In this document: positions 11,349-24,100 of the stretch, in pieces
Numbering within the stretch: position 1 is the stretch's first letter
Layout of the letters: each line of letters begins with the position of its first letter
DNA from: Hippasteria phrygiana
Taxonomy: Eukaryota > Echinodermata > Asteroidea > Valvatida > Goniasteridae
Assembly: GCA_037893225.1 (NCBI GenBank)
Contig: JAZGUH010000073.1
Location: forward strand, 124,001 to 188,000
Direction of reading: 5' to 3'
DNA length: 64,000 nucleotides
Made by a program: the position numbers and the translations under genes
Notes under the pieces: generated by a model
What the model was told of the DNA's origin: nothing
Databases searched by the model: none
The model's input: the letters and a program-made list of their open reading frames with translations, nothing else

Positions 11349-13692
11349 CACAAACCCTGTTTGCACAAATTTCATAGCGTTTCCTACCCCGTGAAATATG
11401 CTAACCGCAACATTTTCTGTTATAAAGCGCAGATTCTTTGTTAACCATTACGGATTCTATGGAATTGGGCCCTGAAGCTTCATTTGTAAAGGCAATGCTG
11501 AACCCCCTACACAAACATATAGCCAATAACTGGCTTTATGAAATTCACTTCACGGCATTCACGTGAATAGACTACATGCCAAAGAATACTTGTAATAATG
11601 GGTAATATCCAAAACACCATGATACCCACTGTTGCAACTTATACCACATTATACAAACCAAAAACATATTGGTGGAACCTCAGCCGAGCGAGTTCAATAG
11701 CATATAGCATACTGTACAGTTTGGTGGAGGGAAGTCGGACACAAAGCCACAACATATTGTCATTCCCGCCAGATTATTTAAAATTCACAGCGCATGCTAT
11801 TTACAACATTGTTTTTAATAGAGTAACTATTTTGACAATGACTGTATTCCCTTTTGAAACACGAGTTGAAGGCACAGTTTGGTCATATTTGATGTTTGGT
11901 ATGATACAAATTCTAATGAGATATTTAGCTCATCAGCATATATAGAAAGCATCATAAAATAGTCGGTGGATCAAGTTGTCTTGAATATTTAATAAATATG
12001 CATGTACATATGTTTCTTAAATTTATCAGCACGGATAAAAACAACAAAAATTACATTTCTTTTAGCAGTTTTTATGAACATCTGAAAAAAAAAGGATAAA
12101 ACAACAACAAAAATTGTTTTAGTTTTTGTTGTTGCAGTTTTTGATAAATGTCTGAAAAAATTGTAATAACGCATGATAATAATGCCACAAAATGGCTAAT
12201 GGTGCATCTATTAAATGAAATGGCTTCTTTACATAAAGCTAAGATAATGAAATCAACATTTTTAAGTTGTTTCCCCTCAAGATTTGACAATATACAATCA
12301 CTTGAGGAGCCGACAAAGCTCAAAATAAATGTAAAGAGAAAATATCTTTCGTTATAATGCTGAATTGTTACAAGAACTTTTTTGTCTTCAAATATGGAAA
12401 AATTAACAGTTTTATACATTTGTGATGTGTGTACATTTTAGTCAACATACTGTTTTTTTTGTGGTGTTTTTTTTTTGAGAAATGAAGCTCCCATCTTTTT
12501 TCAGTTTCACAAGCAAGTATCAAACGGTAAGCACTTAAAAAGACCAACCAAAATGACATCGTCACGCCTTGTGCCTATTCAATAAAGCCTTGTGCCTATT
12601 CAGTAAGGCCCAGTGCGCTTTCAGTAATACATGACGATGTCGTTTTGGTGGTTCTGAAACAGTGCCTTCCGTATCAAACATCCAAGAATATGAAAGCATT
12701 CAGTGATGTTTAATACTGGCCTGCACATTTCGTGAAAAAAAAACACCAGATAATTTAATTGAACTCTCTCACAATCTTGCCAACAGGATAAAGGCACTGA
12801 TCCTTCCAAAAGAGTAAAGCATTTCTTGATAATGTCAAAAACACTTTTGAAAATCTGTGCTGTGAGTACACCACTTATAGGGCAGCATAATTTCTTGAAA
12901 AATTTAGATAACCAAAATCATTTCATTTCCAAAATTGCTAACAGTGTAGCGGTCTTAGATCACACACTCTTTTTTCTTCTCCACAAAGTACCGGTCATTC
13001 ATAAATATGGGATTTAGCAAGCAAACTATGAATTTAACCAGAGAGACTTCTGTGGATGCACCATATGTGAAGTAACTAACTCTTGAGAAGGGAGGTACCT
13101 CAACGTTTCAATTTGTTTGCTGACCGTCATCACAAGGGCATACCCACAAAAATGCTCAGTTAATACCTCGGGTTTTTCTGAGAACCCCACTTCTTTTCTT
13201 CAGAAAAAAAAAGTTTCTTTATGTGGTGTATTGTATTCACAACAACTTTTCGCCAGTTTTACTCTCCACCATGCGAAGGCTCAAAATCACATTTAAACTC
13301 GTAACTTCCATTTTCTCCTGAGGCCGTTTCCGATTACAAATTTCCTGATTCTCTGTAATGTTTGAACCTCAGCTGCCCCCCTCTGGCAACTCAAGGTCTG
13401 AGGTGAGCCCTTGCTCTCTCTCTCTGCTCACATTTTCTCCAAAACTCAGGAGAGTTCTAAAATGTTGTCACGTACGTTCCGAGGGAGTCTGGCTCTGTGT
13501 GTGATGTTGATGACAATGGCATAGATTACATGGGCGTGGATTGCCTGGTATTCTGTCTGTCCTCTCGGGGGGGGGGGGGGGGGGGGGGAAAGGAAAGGTA
13601 CAATGTCAACCTTACCCTCCACTGCCACCCCCACCCCCACAAAAACTACACCTGACCAAATGCTTGTGACCATCTTTCATTTAGGTTGGATG
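11349..13692. other. Intergenic stretch with small inverted repeats
   Basis: A short inverted pair (aaaatgacatcgtca near 12549 and tgacgatgtcgtttt near 12631) suggests another small foldback element. Poly-G lies at about 13567-13588. No gene seen. Confidence 0.35.
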
Positions 13693-13951
13693 TAGGGGTG
13701 TGCATTTACGGGAATCGGGTACCCGTTACAAAAAGCGTCATAAATGTTAATCTGTTTTGTTTTTCCATGTACCCTGGGTTTTCATTTAAAAAATTAACCA
13801 CAAATGACATTCAAAACTTTCTTTTTCCCTATCTGAGAAATTACTAAGTGATATGTTAATTTGATTACGGATACTCAATTCCATAATCTGGAACCAGTTC
13901 CTGACACTAGCGGTCGGGTAATCGGATACCCGGTTCGGATGCACAGCCCTA
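13693..13951. mobile_element. hAT-type MITE, 259 bp
   Basis: Starts TAGGGGTGTGCATTTACGGG and ends with the roughly inverted gatgcacagcccta. It is flanked by an 8-bp near-identical duplication, gttggatg (13685-13692) and gttggatt (13952-13959). TAGGGGTG ends with 8-bp duplications are typical of hAT transposons. Its interior (gggtacccgtta, cggatacccggttc) resembles the 581-bp element at 59923-60503, so they are one family. Confidence 0.8.
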
Positions 13952-16900
13952 GTTGGATTGTAGTATAGATGTGAAAGATTACAGATTTATTCATTCACAG
14001 CTTTATCCAACAAATCAGTATTCAAAAATAAATTATTCAACACCAAAATGATGAAAATGAAACAAATTTCTATTGCCCTCTGACAGGGAAAAGAAAAAAA
14101 AACCTGCTTAAAACAGGATTGAAATGATCCAGGCATTCGCACTGGTACACAATATATCACAAATTCAGGATGGAAAGTACGTAAAGAAAATCCACACTGC
14201 CCTACCCAATGAGATATTGGTGGCAGCAGACATACTGGTCTTTTGCATTGCTCTCACCAGATGCGCGCATGCTCAGAACTGTATGCGCGCATGCTTTCAG
14301 AACCATATGCACGTGTAACCTAGAAATTTGTCACACCGATAAATTTGTTAATACCCGAACTGAGAGCGCAATAAAAAAATACATTTCCCTGGTTCGAGAG
14401 GATTGGGTCGCAACTTACTAGTTAAAGGTTAGGACAAAAAAAGAAAGAAATACAAACAAAAAAAGAATGGGCTGAGGTATCAAAAAAAGGATATTTATTC
14501 AGTGACTTTCAAAACAACAACAGCAAAAATTTGAAGGTGGTTTGCGTTAGGAATACGCAGAATACTCGGGTAGAATTCCAATCTGACTCTTACAAACAAA
14601 ATAAATTAGAATACTGATAAAAAAAGGATTCAACAATAACAAAAATACCAAAAGCAAAAAAATAACAAAACCCAACACAGTGCCAAAAAGTGGGTTGCTA
14701 AAGTAGGCAATCAGACTGAAACCTGTAAATGAAGCAAAATAAGAAAAAGAAACAAATTAAGAATCTTGAAAATAATGAAAATCATGACAATGTTATTCCA
14801 ATACAGGTTACTCATCATCAACAAAACATGATCAGAAATGTTTCTTCTCTTGGGTTAAAAACGACATAGCTAGTTTTACTTCAGTCCACAACAAATAGTT
14901 AAGTTTATATAAGCAGCACCAAATACCCTCACAAGTGACCTTCATAACACACTGTGGCTGAAGGATGAATTCCTCATGAATATGCAATAGCAAAAAGAAC
15001 TATACAAGTCTCAGACTAGACTGGCTACTAAATACTTCACTAGTTCAAGAAAAATACTTAGACAACATCTATACGAAAAGTCTAAACCATACTTCACCAA
15101 GAAACACATAGATGACTAATCAACCAGTCTAAATGATGTCACCACATCTCTAACCAATGACAAGGGGACTTCCTATGTATCTGGGCAAGACCTTCATGAA
15201 TAGTCATTATTCCAGGAACAACTGTTTATTGCACTTTAGACTGGCTCAAGTCCTTTGCTCGGTTATAGTTAGCGCAACACTATATTGACTACATTAAGTC
15301 TACACACTAGTTTACATATTAAAGATCCAACCTTGACTTAGCCAGTCTAATCCTTTGTTCTCGATCTCCTACGCATGGTGCGTAGCCTGGTCACCTTATA
15401 CCATTTTACAAAGTCTACATCTCGACATCTCTCAATGGATCAAAATGTCTAAATATGTCTAAAAAACCAAAGGAACAAGGCAAGGAGTACAGACAAGAAT
15501 CCTCTACATCTCGTACTGATTGTAAAGAATCACCTAAGAACAATTCTCAAACCGCTTAATTAATTCTACAACAGAACTAAATAATAAAAACCTTTCCATT
15601 TGAGAATCTACCAACAAGATCAACTTCTCTAATCTAACTCAACAACAGGGATTATTCTCAGAGCTATTTTTCTTGGCAGAGTTCTCAAAATCTATAATAC
15701 AGAATAAATTGACCTCTAATAAGTTGGCCTCAAGACAAGAAAACTTTCCAAAACTCAGACAAAAAGGTTTCATACAAATAAGTATATGAACTCCAGTCTT
15801 CAGGAAAAAGCTAGAGACAATACAGAATTGAAGTCAAACCAAAATAAGATAATTAATGGATTAAAACTCACCAAGTTTTTGGGCAGGAATGGCCTATCTT
15901 GCAGCTGGAGATTGTGCCTGAAACATGTATGGATTGTATGTATACTGCTGCACTTGCCTGCTCACTGAATGTGACCACGAGATCCATGTCCTTTTACAGG
16001 GACACAATGTGGGCTAAAGTAAATAACCAGGGGGATGCACTCTGGCCAAATAAACTACATGCACTTAATGGACAAGAGATTACCCGGGCACCACACAGCT
16101 AACAATGGACCGGGTCATCCAACACTTGTTTTTCCTATAAGGTAAAACATACAAAATGTCCACTCCACACACGCATGCTCAAAACTAGCAAAAAGGACCG
16201 ATATGTGTCTGCTGCCACCAGCAAGATAGAATTAAACAAAAATATGAATTTTTCAACAAGTTAGAGCAACGTAAATTGTTTGCCAGTTATTGGGGAGAAA
16301 TAAACTCAAGCAACCACAGAAATCATGAACAAGCACCACGACTAAAAACCCAAATAATTAAATAACACCAGCACCTTGTAATGACTGCATAAAACAAAAA
16401 CTATACCTCGCCACAACTGAAACGTTTTCTTAAAAACAAAGCTACATATGAAATAAACACATTTCAAGTATGGAGTAGACATATAATGAACTGAATAATA
16501 CAATATATACAATATGCAGTGTTTCTATGTAAATATCCCTGCTGTTAGTAGTACATGCAGCGCTTAGCTGATGAGCAGTCACATCACACCAGAGCAACAA
16601 TTATTCACACAATGCAACAAATTCATTTTATTTTTCTGTCTAGAGTTTTTCCTTTATCACTCTTTTCTATGGACTCATATTTGCATGATTATGTTTGTAG
16701 GAACTATGTGTGCACTGAACAAACATTTTAAGTGACAAAAAAGGTCATCTGCAACAATGCCTTAATTTGCACTTTGCAGAAATTGAGACAAATTTGTACA
16801 CGAAGGTCACAAAAAGATATAATGTATACCAACTAATTATCATTTACCAAGAGAAGGCTACCAGCAGAATATAGGATTACCTTGGTCAAGGACTGCCTAA

Positions 16901-19900
16901 TGGTTCTGGACAATTGGTTAATGATATTTCCGTTCCTGTAATTAAATTATTTATCAGAACAAAACACTTATATTCAGGCACAATTGTAGACTAATATTTA
17001 AGTGTTTTCTCTTCTTAATTTTATTTTGGGCGGGCGGGCGGGCGGGTGCTAAAATCATTTAGCAAACAATTGTTGCAAACTTACTTTTTGAAAACGTATA
17101 CATTTTTTTAATTTTGGGGGAGATTTTTGAATTTTTTCCATTTTTGAAAATGTGTACGCTCCTCCCCTGATATGTGCCTGTTTTACGCCAAAGTAAAAGC
17201 AAGAAATATCATTCCCCAGCTCGACATATAATTCTGTTTTAGAAAATGTATAAACCACCTAGTATATTTACAAAACAATCTCTTGGTCCTGTTTGGTGGG
17301 TTATTGGTTTTACCTTTCTTATGGCACTAGCACTGTTTTTATTTTTAAAATTATATATATTTTTTTTATGCTAAAAGCCACTCGAGGTACAGAGCTTACA
17401 AAGGAAAAAAGAATCAAAGATTCTAGAGAGGTAGGAGTTAAGATTGTAAGATAAAGGGAAACATGCACCAGGCAAAGAATACCTTAGAGATACAGAATGA
17501 GGGGAAAAAAGCTTTTTGTTTTTAATACAGTGTGGTTAAAAAAGAAGGACTGGCAATCATTTCAATAAATGACAGAAAGCTGTGTCTGCCATATGGTATG
17601 GCTTTATGAGGTGTTCAAGTTGCCATCGAGTTGTTGCATCGAGGCTCAACCTAATCCTTCCTATTATACTCCTGCATTCCCCCAGGCAAAATATTTTTTA
17701 AACGGTGTATTTTACAAAGCATGTTTTTTTGTTTTTTTGTTTTTTTTCAAGTGAATTCCACTGTAGTGACCTTGTGTTCACAATGTATTGGATTTCAAAA
17801 GATCCCAAAATCATGATGTGTATAAATGCAGTCAGATATAACACTGTGTAATCCCCATGGTACAACAGAGGAGATATGGATAACCAGTCAATTCTTGTTA
17901 CAAAGAGCACTCAACCAAGTGTTATAAAGGGCAAATTCTTAACTCCCAATTTTTTTCTTTCAATTCTCTATTTTATTGTAAACAATATTTTTTTAGTCTT
18001 TATCAGGTTGTCGCTAGACCATTTTGAATGGGTGCAGTGTCATCACAATAACTGCTGACAACTAACTAACACCCTTCGCTAACGACTTCTTTGTTTTAAT
18101 TTGTTCTCCACTATGTACTTTTTGTGCCAACAGTGACACAATTTTGCTGACATGCTTTTTCAGACAAAAATTATGCAAGGCTGCAAGGTTTCTATATAGC
18201 AAAAGTGTGGCCGGTCCGTTTTATGACATGAGTTGACTATTAAAAAGCAATTTGCATGTATTGTACACTCATGTGACAAGAGATATTACATGAGCCATGC
18301 ACAGATGTGACATATTATTTAGCCAGATGACTGGTAATCCAAAAACAACAGAACTGGCTGTAATTGTCAGTGTCGCACTTCTAAAGTATAAATCAGTCTA
18401 GACAGTTTTCCCCTGGGAAGCTTGCATTAAATTAACATGGAAATATGGGGCTTTGAATACAAAGGAACAATATTACTGCATAGTTTGCCCAGTTTACAGG
18501 AACGAGATTTAAGACCCATTTTATGGCGTATTTCCAGGGCCACAAACAAACAAACAAAAAATCCAGAAAAGTAAATCATATAAATGCTGATGGTCTCCAG
18601 TGGCAAGAATCACCTGTTCATTTCCTTCAAAATAAATCACACTGCAGAAAAGGAGCACAGAATCTACAAGTCCCCAAAAATCTCCATCTACAATCACCCT
18701 GTTTTTAAACCCGATAAAAGTGTACATTTTTAAGAAAGCTCTTGTTTTCCTCTTTCATTTGGTGCCAAAAATGAAAGAAGGTCATGACCTACAAAGCATG
18801 AATCTAGGAACCTTTTCAAATTTTTTTATGTCTAGGCTCTTCAAGCAAGTACAAAAACAAAATCCAGAACACAGCTGGAATCATTCTAAAGGGCCCAAGG
18901 AACATTTATGCATAAAAATAATCAATTTCATGGGGCTCCATCACCTCAAGAAAACACATCAAAAAAGTGTCTTGGATTTTCAAGTGGAAACTGTGAAAAT
19001 CTTGAAGTTTTACAGATATATCAACATGCAAAAATGGCTGCAATGCTATTTACTTTATTGCAGTGGTCTCTAAGATAAGGGCACTCTCTATTTCTTAAGG
19101 GGGTTTGTTATCTATGCGGGTTCTCTGATGCATATTCATATCGGACAAATTTGTCTGACTGACAGTTAAAGGGTTAATATATACACACTTGAACATACAA
19201 TATCTGTGATGTTATCTCTCATTGGACTTCTCTAGCTTGCGCTTTGCCTATCTGTGTCTTTCTCTTTTATAAAATTGGCCAAGAAAAGTTAGGTATTGCA
19301 GCACTAGTGCCGAAGGGGCCATTGGCCCCCACTTTTTCCACTTGGGGGGAAATGGCCCCTACTTTTGGCAGTTCTGCATAAAGAAAAACATAGAAAAGGG
19401 CAGCAGCCAGCTGGCACAGGTGCTGATTTGCCTCACCCACCCCCCACCCCCCCTCACTTTCAAAAGTGTCCCGCTTCACCTGTATTGCAGTATTTCTAGC
19501 AAGGGATGGAAGTGCTGGTCTTGCTTATGTTGAAGTCTCTACATATACACCCAAGACTGATATAACTGACCTACCGGTCATTAGTGTATATATAGCAAGA
19601 CTCATTAGACAACTCTATGGAAACGTGTGTGATCACTTTTGTTCGTTTCAGATTTTGTGCTTTTTGCATAAATTCGTAGTACCGAATAAGCCACTGTAAC
19701 AAATATCATGCAGTGGGAAGTGGGATCCAAACAAAAATGTTCACTATAGTGGTTGTTCGTTACAGTGGATAATAGTATATATATTGAATACATTACGTTA
19801 GATGTTCGTTATAGGCAAATGTTCGGTATAGCGGTGTTTGTTATGGTCAAATTTGACTGTACATGCGATTTGGTTCCACAAGCTACGTTTTTGCGATTAT

Positions 19901-20454
19901 ACCACATTGGACAACTGCATCTGCTTGACATAGTGGAGACATATGTACCATGTACTACCACTAGGGTTCCCAGCCCGCACTCTGAAAATCAGGGAAACCT
20001 TTCAAATGAGATTCCATTTTTCCGGTCGGGAAAAACTCTGGGGAATTTGGGGGGAAAAAAATCTCAAATCGGGGAAATGTCGGGGAATTTGACAATGACC
20101 CAGAAGTAAAAGATTTTCACCAGTTTGATGTACGTGCATCTTGTGCCATTTGTCAAAGTTTTGTGCATTGATTGGCTGTGGTGGCTTTTTAGTGTTTATG
20201 TCTAGTCTACGTCTCTGGACAATAACGGTTGGCTCCACTACATGTACCTCTAATTTAATACATGCAGTCTAAAACACACACTTGTACACTAAAAAGCCTA
20301 CCTATTGACTTCCAAGTAACCTCGTTAAAAATATTTCTCATGTAATTTGGGAAATTTCTCAGGGAAATATTCGTGAAACTCAGATAAATTTTGGTTTCAT
20401 AAAGTGCTGAGAACCCTGCTCTTATGAAAGTGCTTCAGAACGTTAATTCTAGTA
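13952..20454. other. Intergenic stretch, AT-rich, simple repeats only
   Basis: Contains a (GGGC)n run at about 17028-17046 and a lone Tc1-like end (acagtgtggttaaaaaa) near 17527 that matches the termini of the element at 58072. Near 19968-20418 is a degenerate element with agggttcccagc and gctgagaaccctg ends. No supportable gene. Confidence 0.4.
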
Positions 20455-20625
20455 TACAAATAATGAATGTCTGTGAGTGCAATGGTAAGAATAATTTCAT
20501 GAGGTGACAGATGCAATGTTCCATTCCACGAGGCGAAGACGAGTGGACCGGAATGGAATATTCCATCTGTCACCGAATGAAATTATTCTTTCCATTGCAC
20601 GAACGTCAAACATTCATTATTTGTT
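20455..20625. repeat. Foldback element
   Basis: Outer arms acaaataatgaatgtct and cattcattatttgt, and inner arms gcaatggtaagaataatttc and gaaattattctttccattgc, are inverted around a centre near 20540. A related single-arm copy sits at 63692-63763. Confidence 0.7.
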
Positions 20626-20789
20626 TTATACAATACCTGAATAAATCTTCATCATCCGATTGGTCAGAGCACGACCGATGGTGTGACCTTGCAATAGAAG
20701 TTCTATTCACGTTGGGACGAATAATTAAATGCACGTGATCAACGATCCACCAATCAGATGGCGGGGATTTATTCAGGTGTTGTATAATG
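20622..20789. repeat. Second short inverted-repeat element next to the ZIP 3' end
   Basis: The ends ttatacaatacctgaataaa and tttattcaggtgttgtataa are inverted, with inner similarity between ccgattggtcagagcac and gatccaccaatcag. It lies just downstream of the ZIP stop codon and supplies a minus-strand AATAAA (20768-20773), whose use as a poly(A) signal is unproven. Confidence 0.6.
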
Positions 20790-21021
20790 GGTATTATTCA
20801 AAAGAGCGTGGCTGGTAATACTAGAAACAAATACGAGTTACATCGCTGGGTTTCATACAAGGACCCAAATCACCTTGAATACTTTTCATACAAAAATATA
20901 TAATATGCAAATACCTCAAGTCTAGTGTTTTCTACTAAAATAATTATGTGCTCCCCAAAAATATATACAGGGCAAAAATATCTGGCTTACAAGAGCACAC
21001 CGTGAGCGTCTTTGGCGTGTT

Positions 21022-21165
21022 TTAATCGCTGAGCTGTTCCCTGAGCCAGTCTTCGTGTAGACCAATCAGGAGCATGATGCTGACTCCAACCACCGTCCCC
21101 ATGCCCTGAAGAAACAAGAGTTGAAGTTTCTTGCCTGTGTTCAATGTCTCAATCAGCTCCGGGAA
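21022..21165 (-). CDS. ZIP gene exon 8 (TM8 and C-terminus)
   Basis: Acceptor tcctcttag before 21165, phase 0. [13 protein letters not shown] leads into TM8 ([20 protein letters not shown]), ending [11 protein letters not shown] and TAA at 21024-21022. FPE directly after TM7 is as in other LIV-1 ZIPs. Confidence 0.9.
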   Translation of the reverse strand, partial: FPELIETLNTGKKLQLLFLQGMGTVVGVSIMLLIGLHEDWLREQLSD

Positions 21166-24100
21166 CTAAGAGGACGAAAACGACAGAATGACTTTTCTTT
21201 CAGTGTACAGTAAACATAAACAACTGAATATTAAATGTGATTTTTCACGGATACACTATGTGAAGTAAAAAACTGATAAAAAGGGGAGTGTGGTCCTTAG
21301 AATACATAAATAATGTGAATTTAGGATTCACACAGTGGAGAATATAACCATGGAGGAAGGAACACAGTGAGACTTTTTGCAGATATACCCCTTTAAAAAA
21401 GAGAAAAGTGGCTCTTATTTAGAGGAACCAGAGGTATTAACCTGACGTTTCGGTCAGTATGCTCTGACCGTCATATACAGAATGTTCGATTCATTCTCCA
21501 GACGCATAATTTTAGATTTTCGTCATCGGTGCAAAAAAGCTTGCACATTTATGTTTATTCAACATTTTGCTAGTACACGTATAGCCTTCGTATTGAGATG
21601 AGTGTATAATGTATTATTTTAATAGTTTTAATTGTGTCACTTTTGTGTATTGCCAGTGAAGACCAAATTTCTATGATTTTTTTTACATTGACCATAAAAC
21701 AGATCAAACCTAATGCAATCTAATTTCTCCTACTAGTAGGCAAAAAACTGTAATTCACTTGTGAAGCGTGAATTGCAAATGAGTGTTTATTTCTTGTGCC
21801 ATTTCAATTTCAACACAATATATGGGACATTGAGATTTATATGGTAAATATAATTACAGGCAGCCAATTCTTGCGGTATGCTTCTACCAACTCTTTTGCA
21901 CTTAACACACAGGTTTTGCACACTGTTCACCAATGCAATATCTAATCATTTGATCGTATGTTAAAGGTCAAGAGATTTGTTTTTATTTAAACACCCTGTA
22001 CTTTGTTCAGTGAAAGATGTAACACACAGACCACTTTAAATAGGTAATGTACACAATGACTTTGCTTTCAAAGATAACAGAACAAGGGTTAATTTTGGTT
22101 TGGGGTCAAAGAGGATGTTTTATATTGCATAAGTCTTCTTTGCACACCATTCAACAGATCCGGACTGATACACATAAAACAAACCCACAACCACTGCCAC
22201 ATACTTTGGAATATTAACTTTATTTTAAAAAGGAGAACTTGTTAATTTCCAAAGTTTCCAAAGTTTATACAAATGAAAGGCAATGTTCATTTTGCAATTT
22301 CCTTGTTAATCACTGCATCATGTCTCATAATGCTATTCCAAAGTTAACTTTGTCAAGAAAAGAACTTTGTCCAGAAAGGCGTGCAAAACAAGGTTAAAAA
22401 TTCAGCGAAAAATTCAAAAAGTCTACCAAGGTATTGCCTAAAATGTACCCGCCAATGGTGTGATATACCAGGCCTATCTTACAGCGACAGTTCTGCATCT
22501 AAAACTAACCAATGTCTCACACTACATATCAAAGACTAATGATGACTTTGATCTTCGGTTGTAACAGGGAAAGTGTCAGACCATACCAGAGCTGTAGTCG
22601 AGTCCCTGCAAGTCTTTTCACAAGTCCTTTCACAAGTCCTTTGGCAAGTCGAATCAGAAGTCCTTTCATAAAGCCGGTCACAAGTAACTGGATGAACAAT
22701 GACAAAGGAATGCCTTTGTCAAAGCTCATTTGAATAGCTTGTGATTGGAATTAGGACTGGAGTGCTTGTGATGGACTTGCAGGGACTTGTGATGGACTCG
22801 TGATGGACTCGACTACAGCCCTGGACCATACTGCCTTCGATTCAGTTCAACAGACCGATTTCACTGTTTGCTACCCAGAAATTGTTAATCGGTAAATTTG
22901 ATATGCTGAGCAAAACGATTGCATCACAAGCGATTGCATCACCCGTTGGCTGTGAACTTGGCAAACGTGTGCAGTAAAGTGAGCACTCAGTGCCTCATTG
23001 AAATTGGTCCCGTGTATATGATACAGTATCAGCTAGACTGTCAGTCATAAAGCAATCAGGATCTGGGGCATGTTGGTACATGGTGTGCAAGTTGCTGCAC
23101 TCCGTGTTTTGCACACTGTTCTCAATTGGTTATCACATCAAACAAAACTTTAGACATCATTTGTGCCCATTTAAACAACCTATATCTGGTCACCATCTGA
23201 TAACCTCAGAATTGCAAACATAAAAAAAAAAAAAGGAAGTAGAGAAGGTTCCAGTGGAAGTCTCACCAAATCAACAAGAGCGATGTAGATAAACATTCCA
23301 CCAGCCAGGGCGAATATCCACATGCTGAGCGATTCAATATTGCCAACAGCAATGCCGATAGCTAGGCCGATATAGGCTAGGACAGAGGAGAGGGCTTGAA
23401 CACACAGAGCCTGCCTGACAGACATGCCTCCCTTCAACATCACTGCAAAATCACCTGGGGTTCAGAAAGTGGACAAAAAGTGGGTTTAAAAGTTGAACTT
23501 GTTCTCATGTTCCAAAACTGAATTTACTTGAAGGTGACAAGATGGAAAGATAATTTGTAAGCTACAAAACAGAATTTCATCTTGAAAAAGGAGAGACTAA
23601 CTAAAAAAAACATTGGATTGACTTCAAAAAATGTTGGTGACAAGGTTATCTTCCTTTTTACATAAAAGTAATTTTTTTACACCCCCCCCCCCCCCAGCAA
23701 AAACTGAGTGCAGGGTTCCCACAGAAATCTGAAAACCAAAATTCCAGGACTTTTCCAGGACTTTCCAGGACTAAATTATTTCCATGACATTAGTAACGCA
23801 ATTTTGCAGAGAAAAGTTGTTTGGTATTATAATACTGATGAACCGCTGATGTTGGGCTATAACCATTTGTTAGCTTTTGAAAATAAGTTTTAATTAATAA
23901 TGGCCTCCTCCTCACATTAAAAGCGGCCTATCAAAAATAACCCTTGCATGATCTTGATTTTCATGACTTTTCCATGACTTTTTTATTTTTCCCAATTTTC
24001 CATGACTTTTCCATGACTTTCCAGGACAACTTTTTTTCCCAGGATTTTCCAGGATTTTCCATGACCCGTGGGAACCCTGTGAGTGAGTTTTTAAAATTTG

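Noticed and set aside
20768..20773. Minus-strand AATAAA as the ZIP poly(A) signal
   Set aside because: It lies inside an inverted-repeat element (20622-20789) and occurs in both arms; without transcript ends it cannot be assigned.
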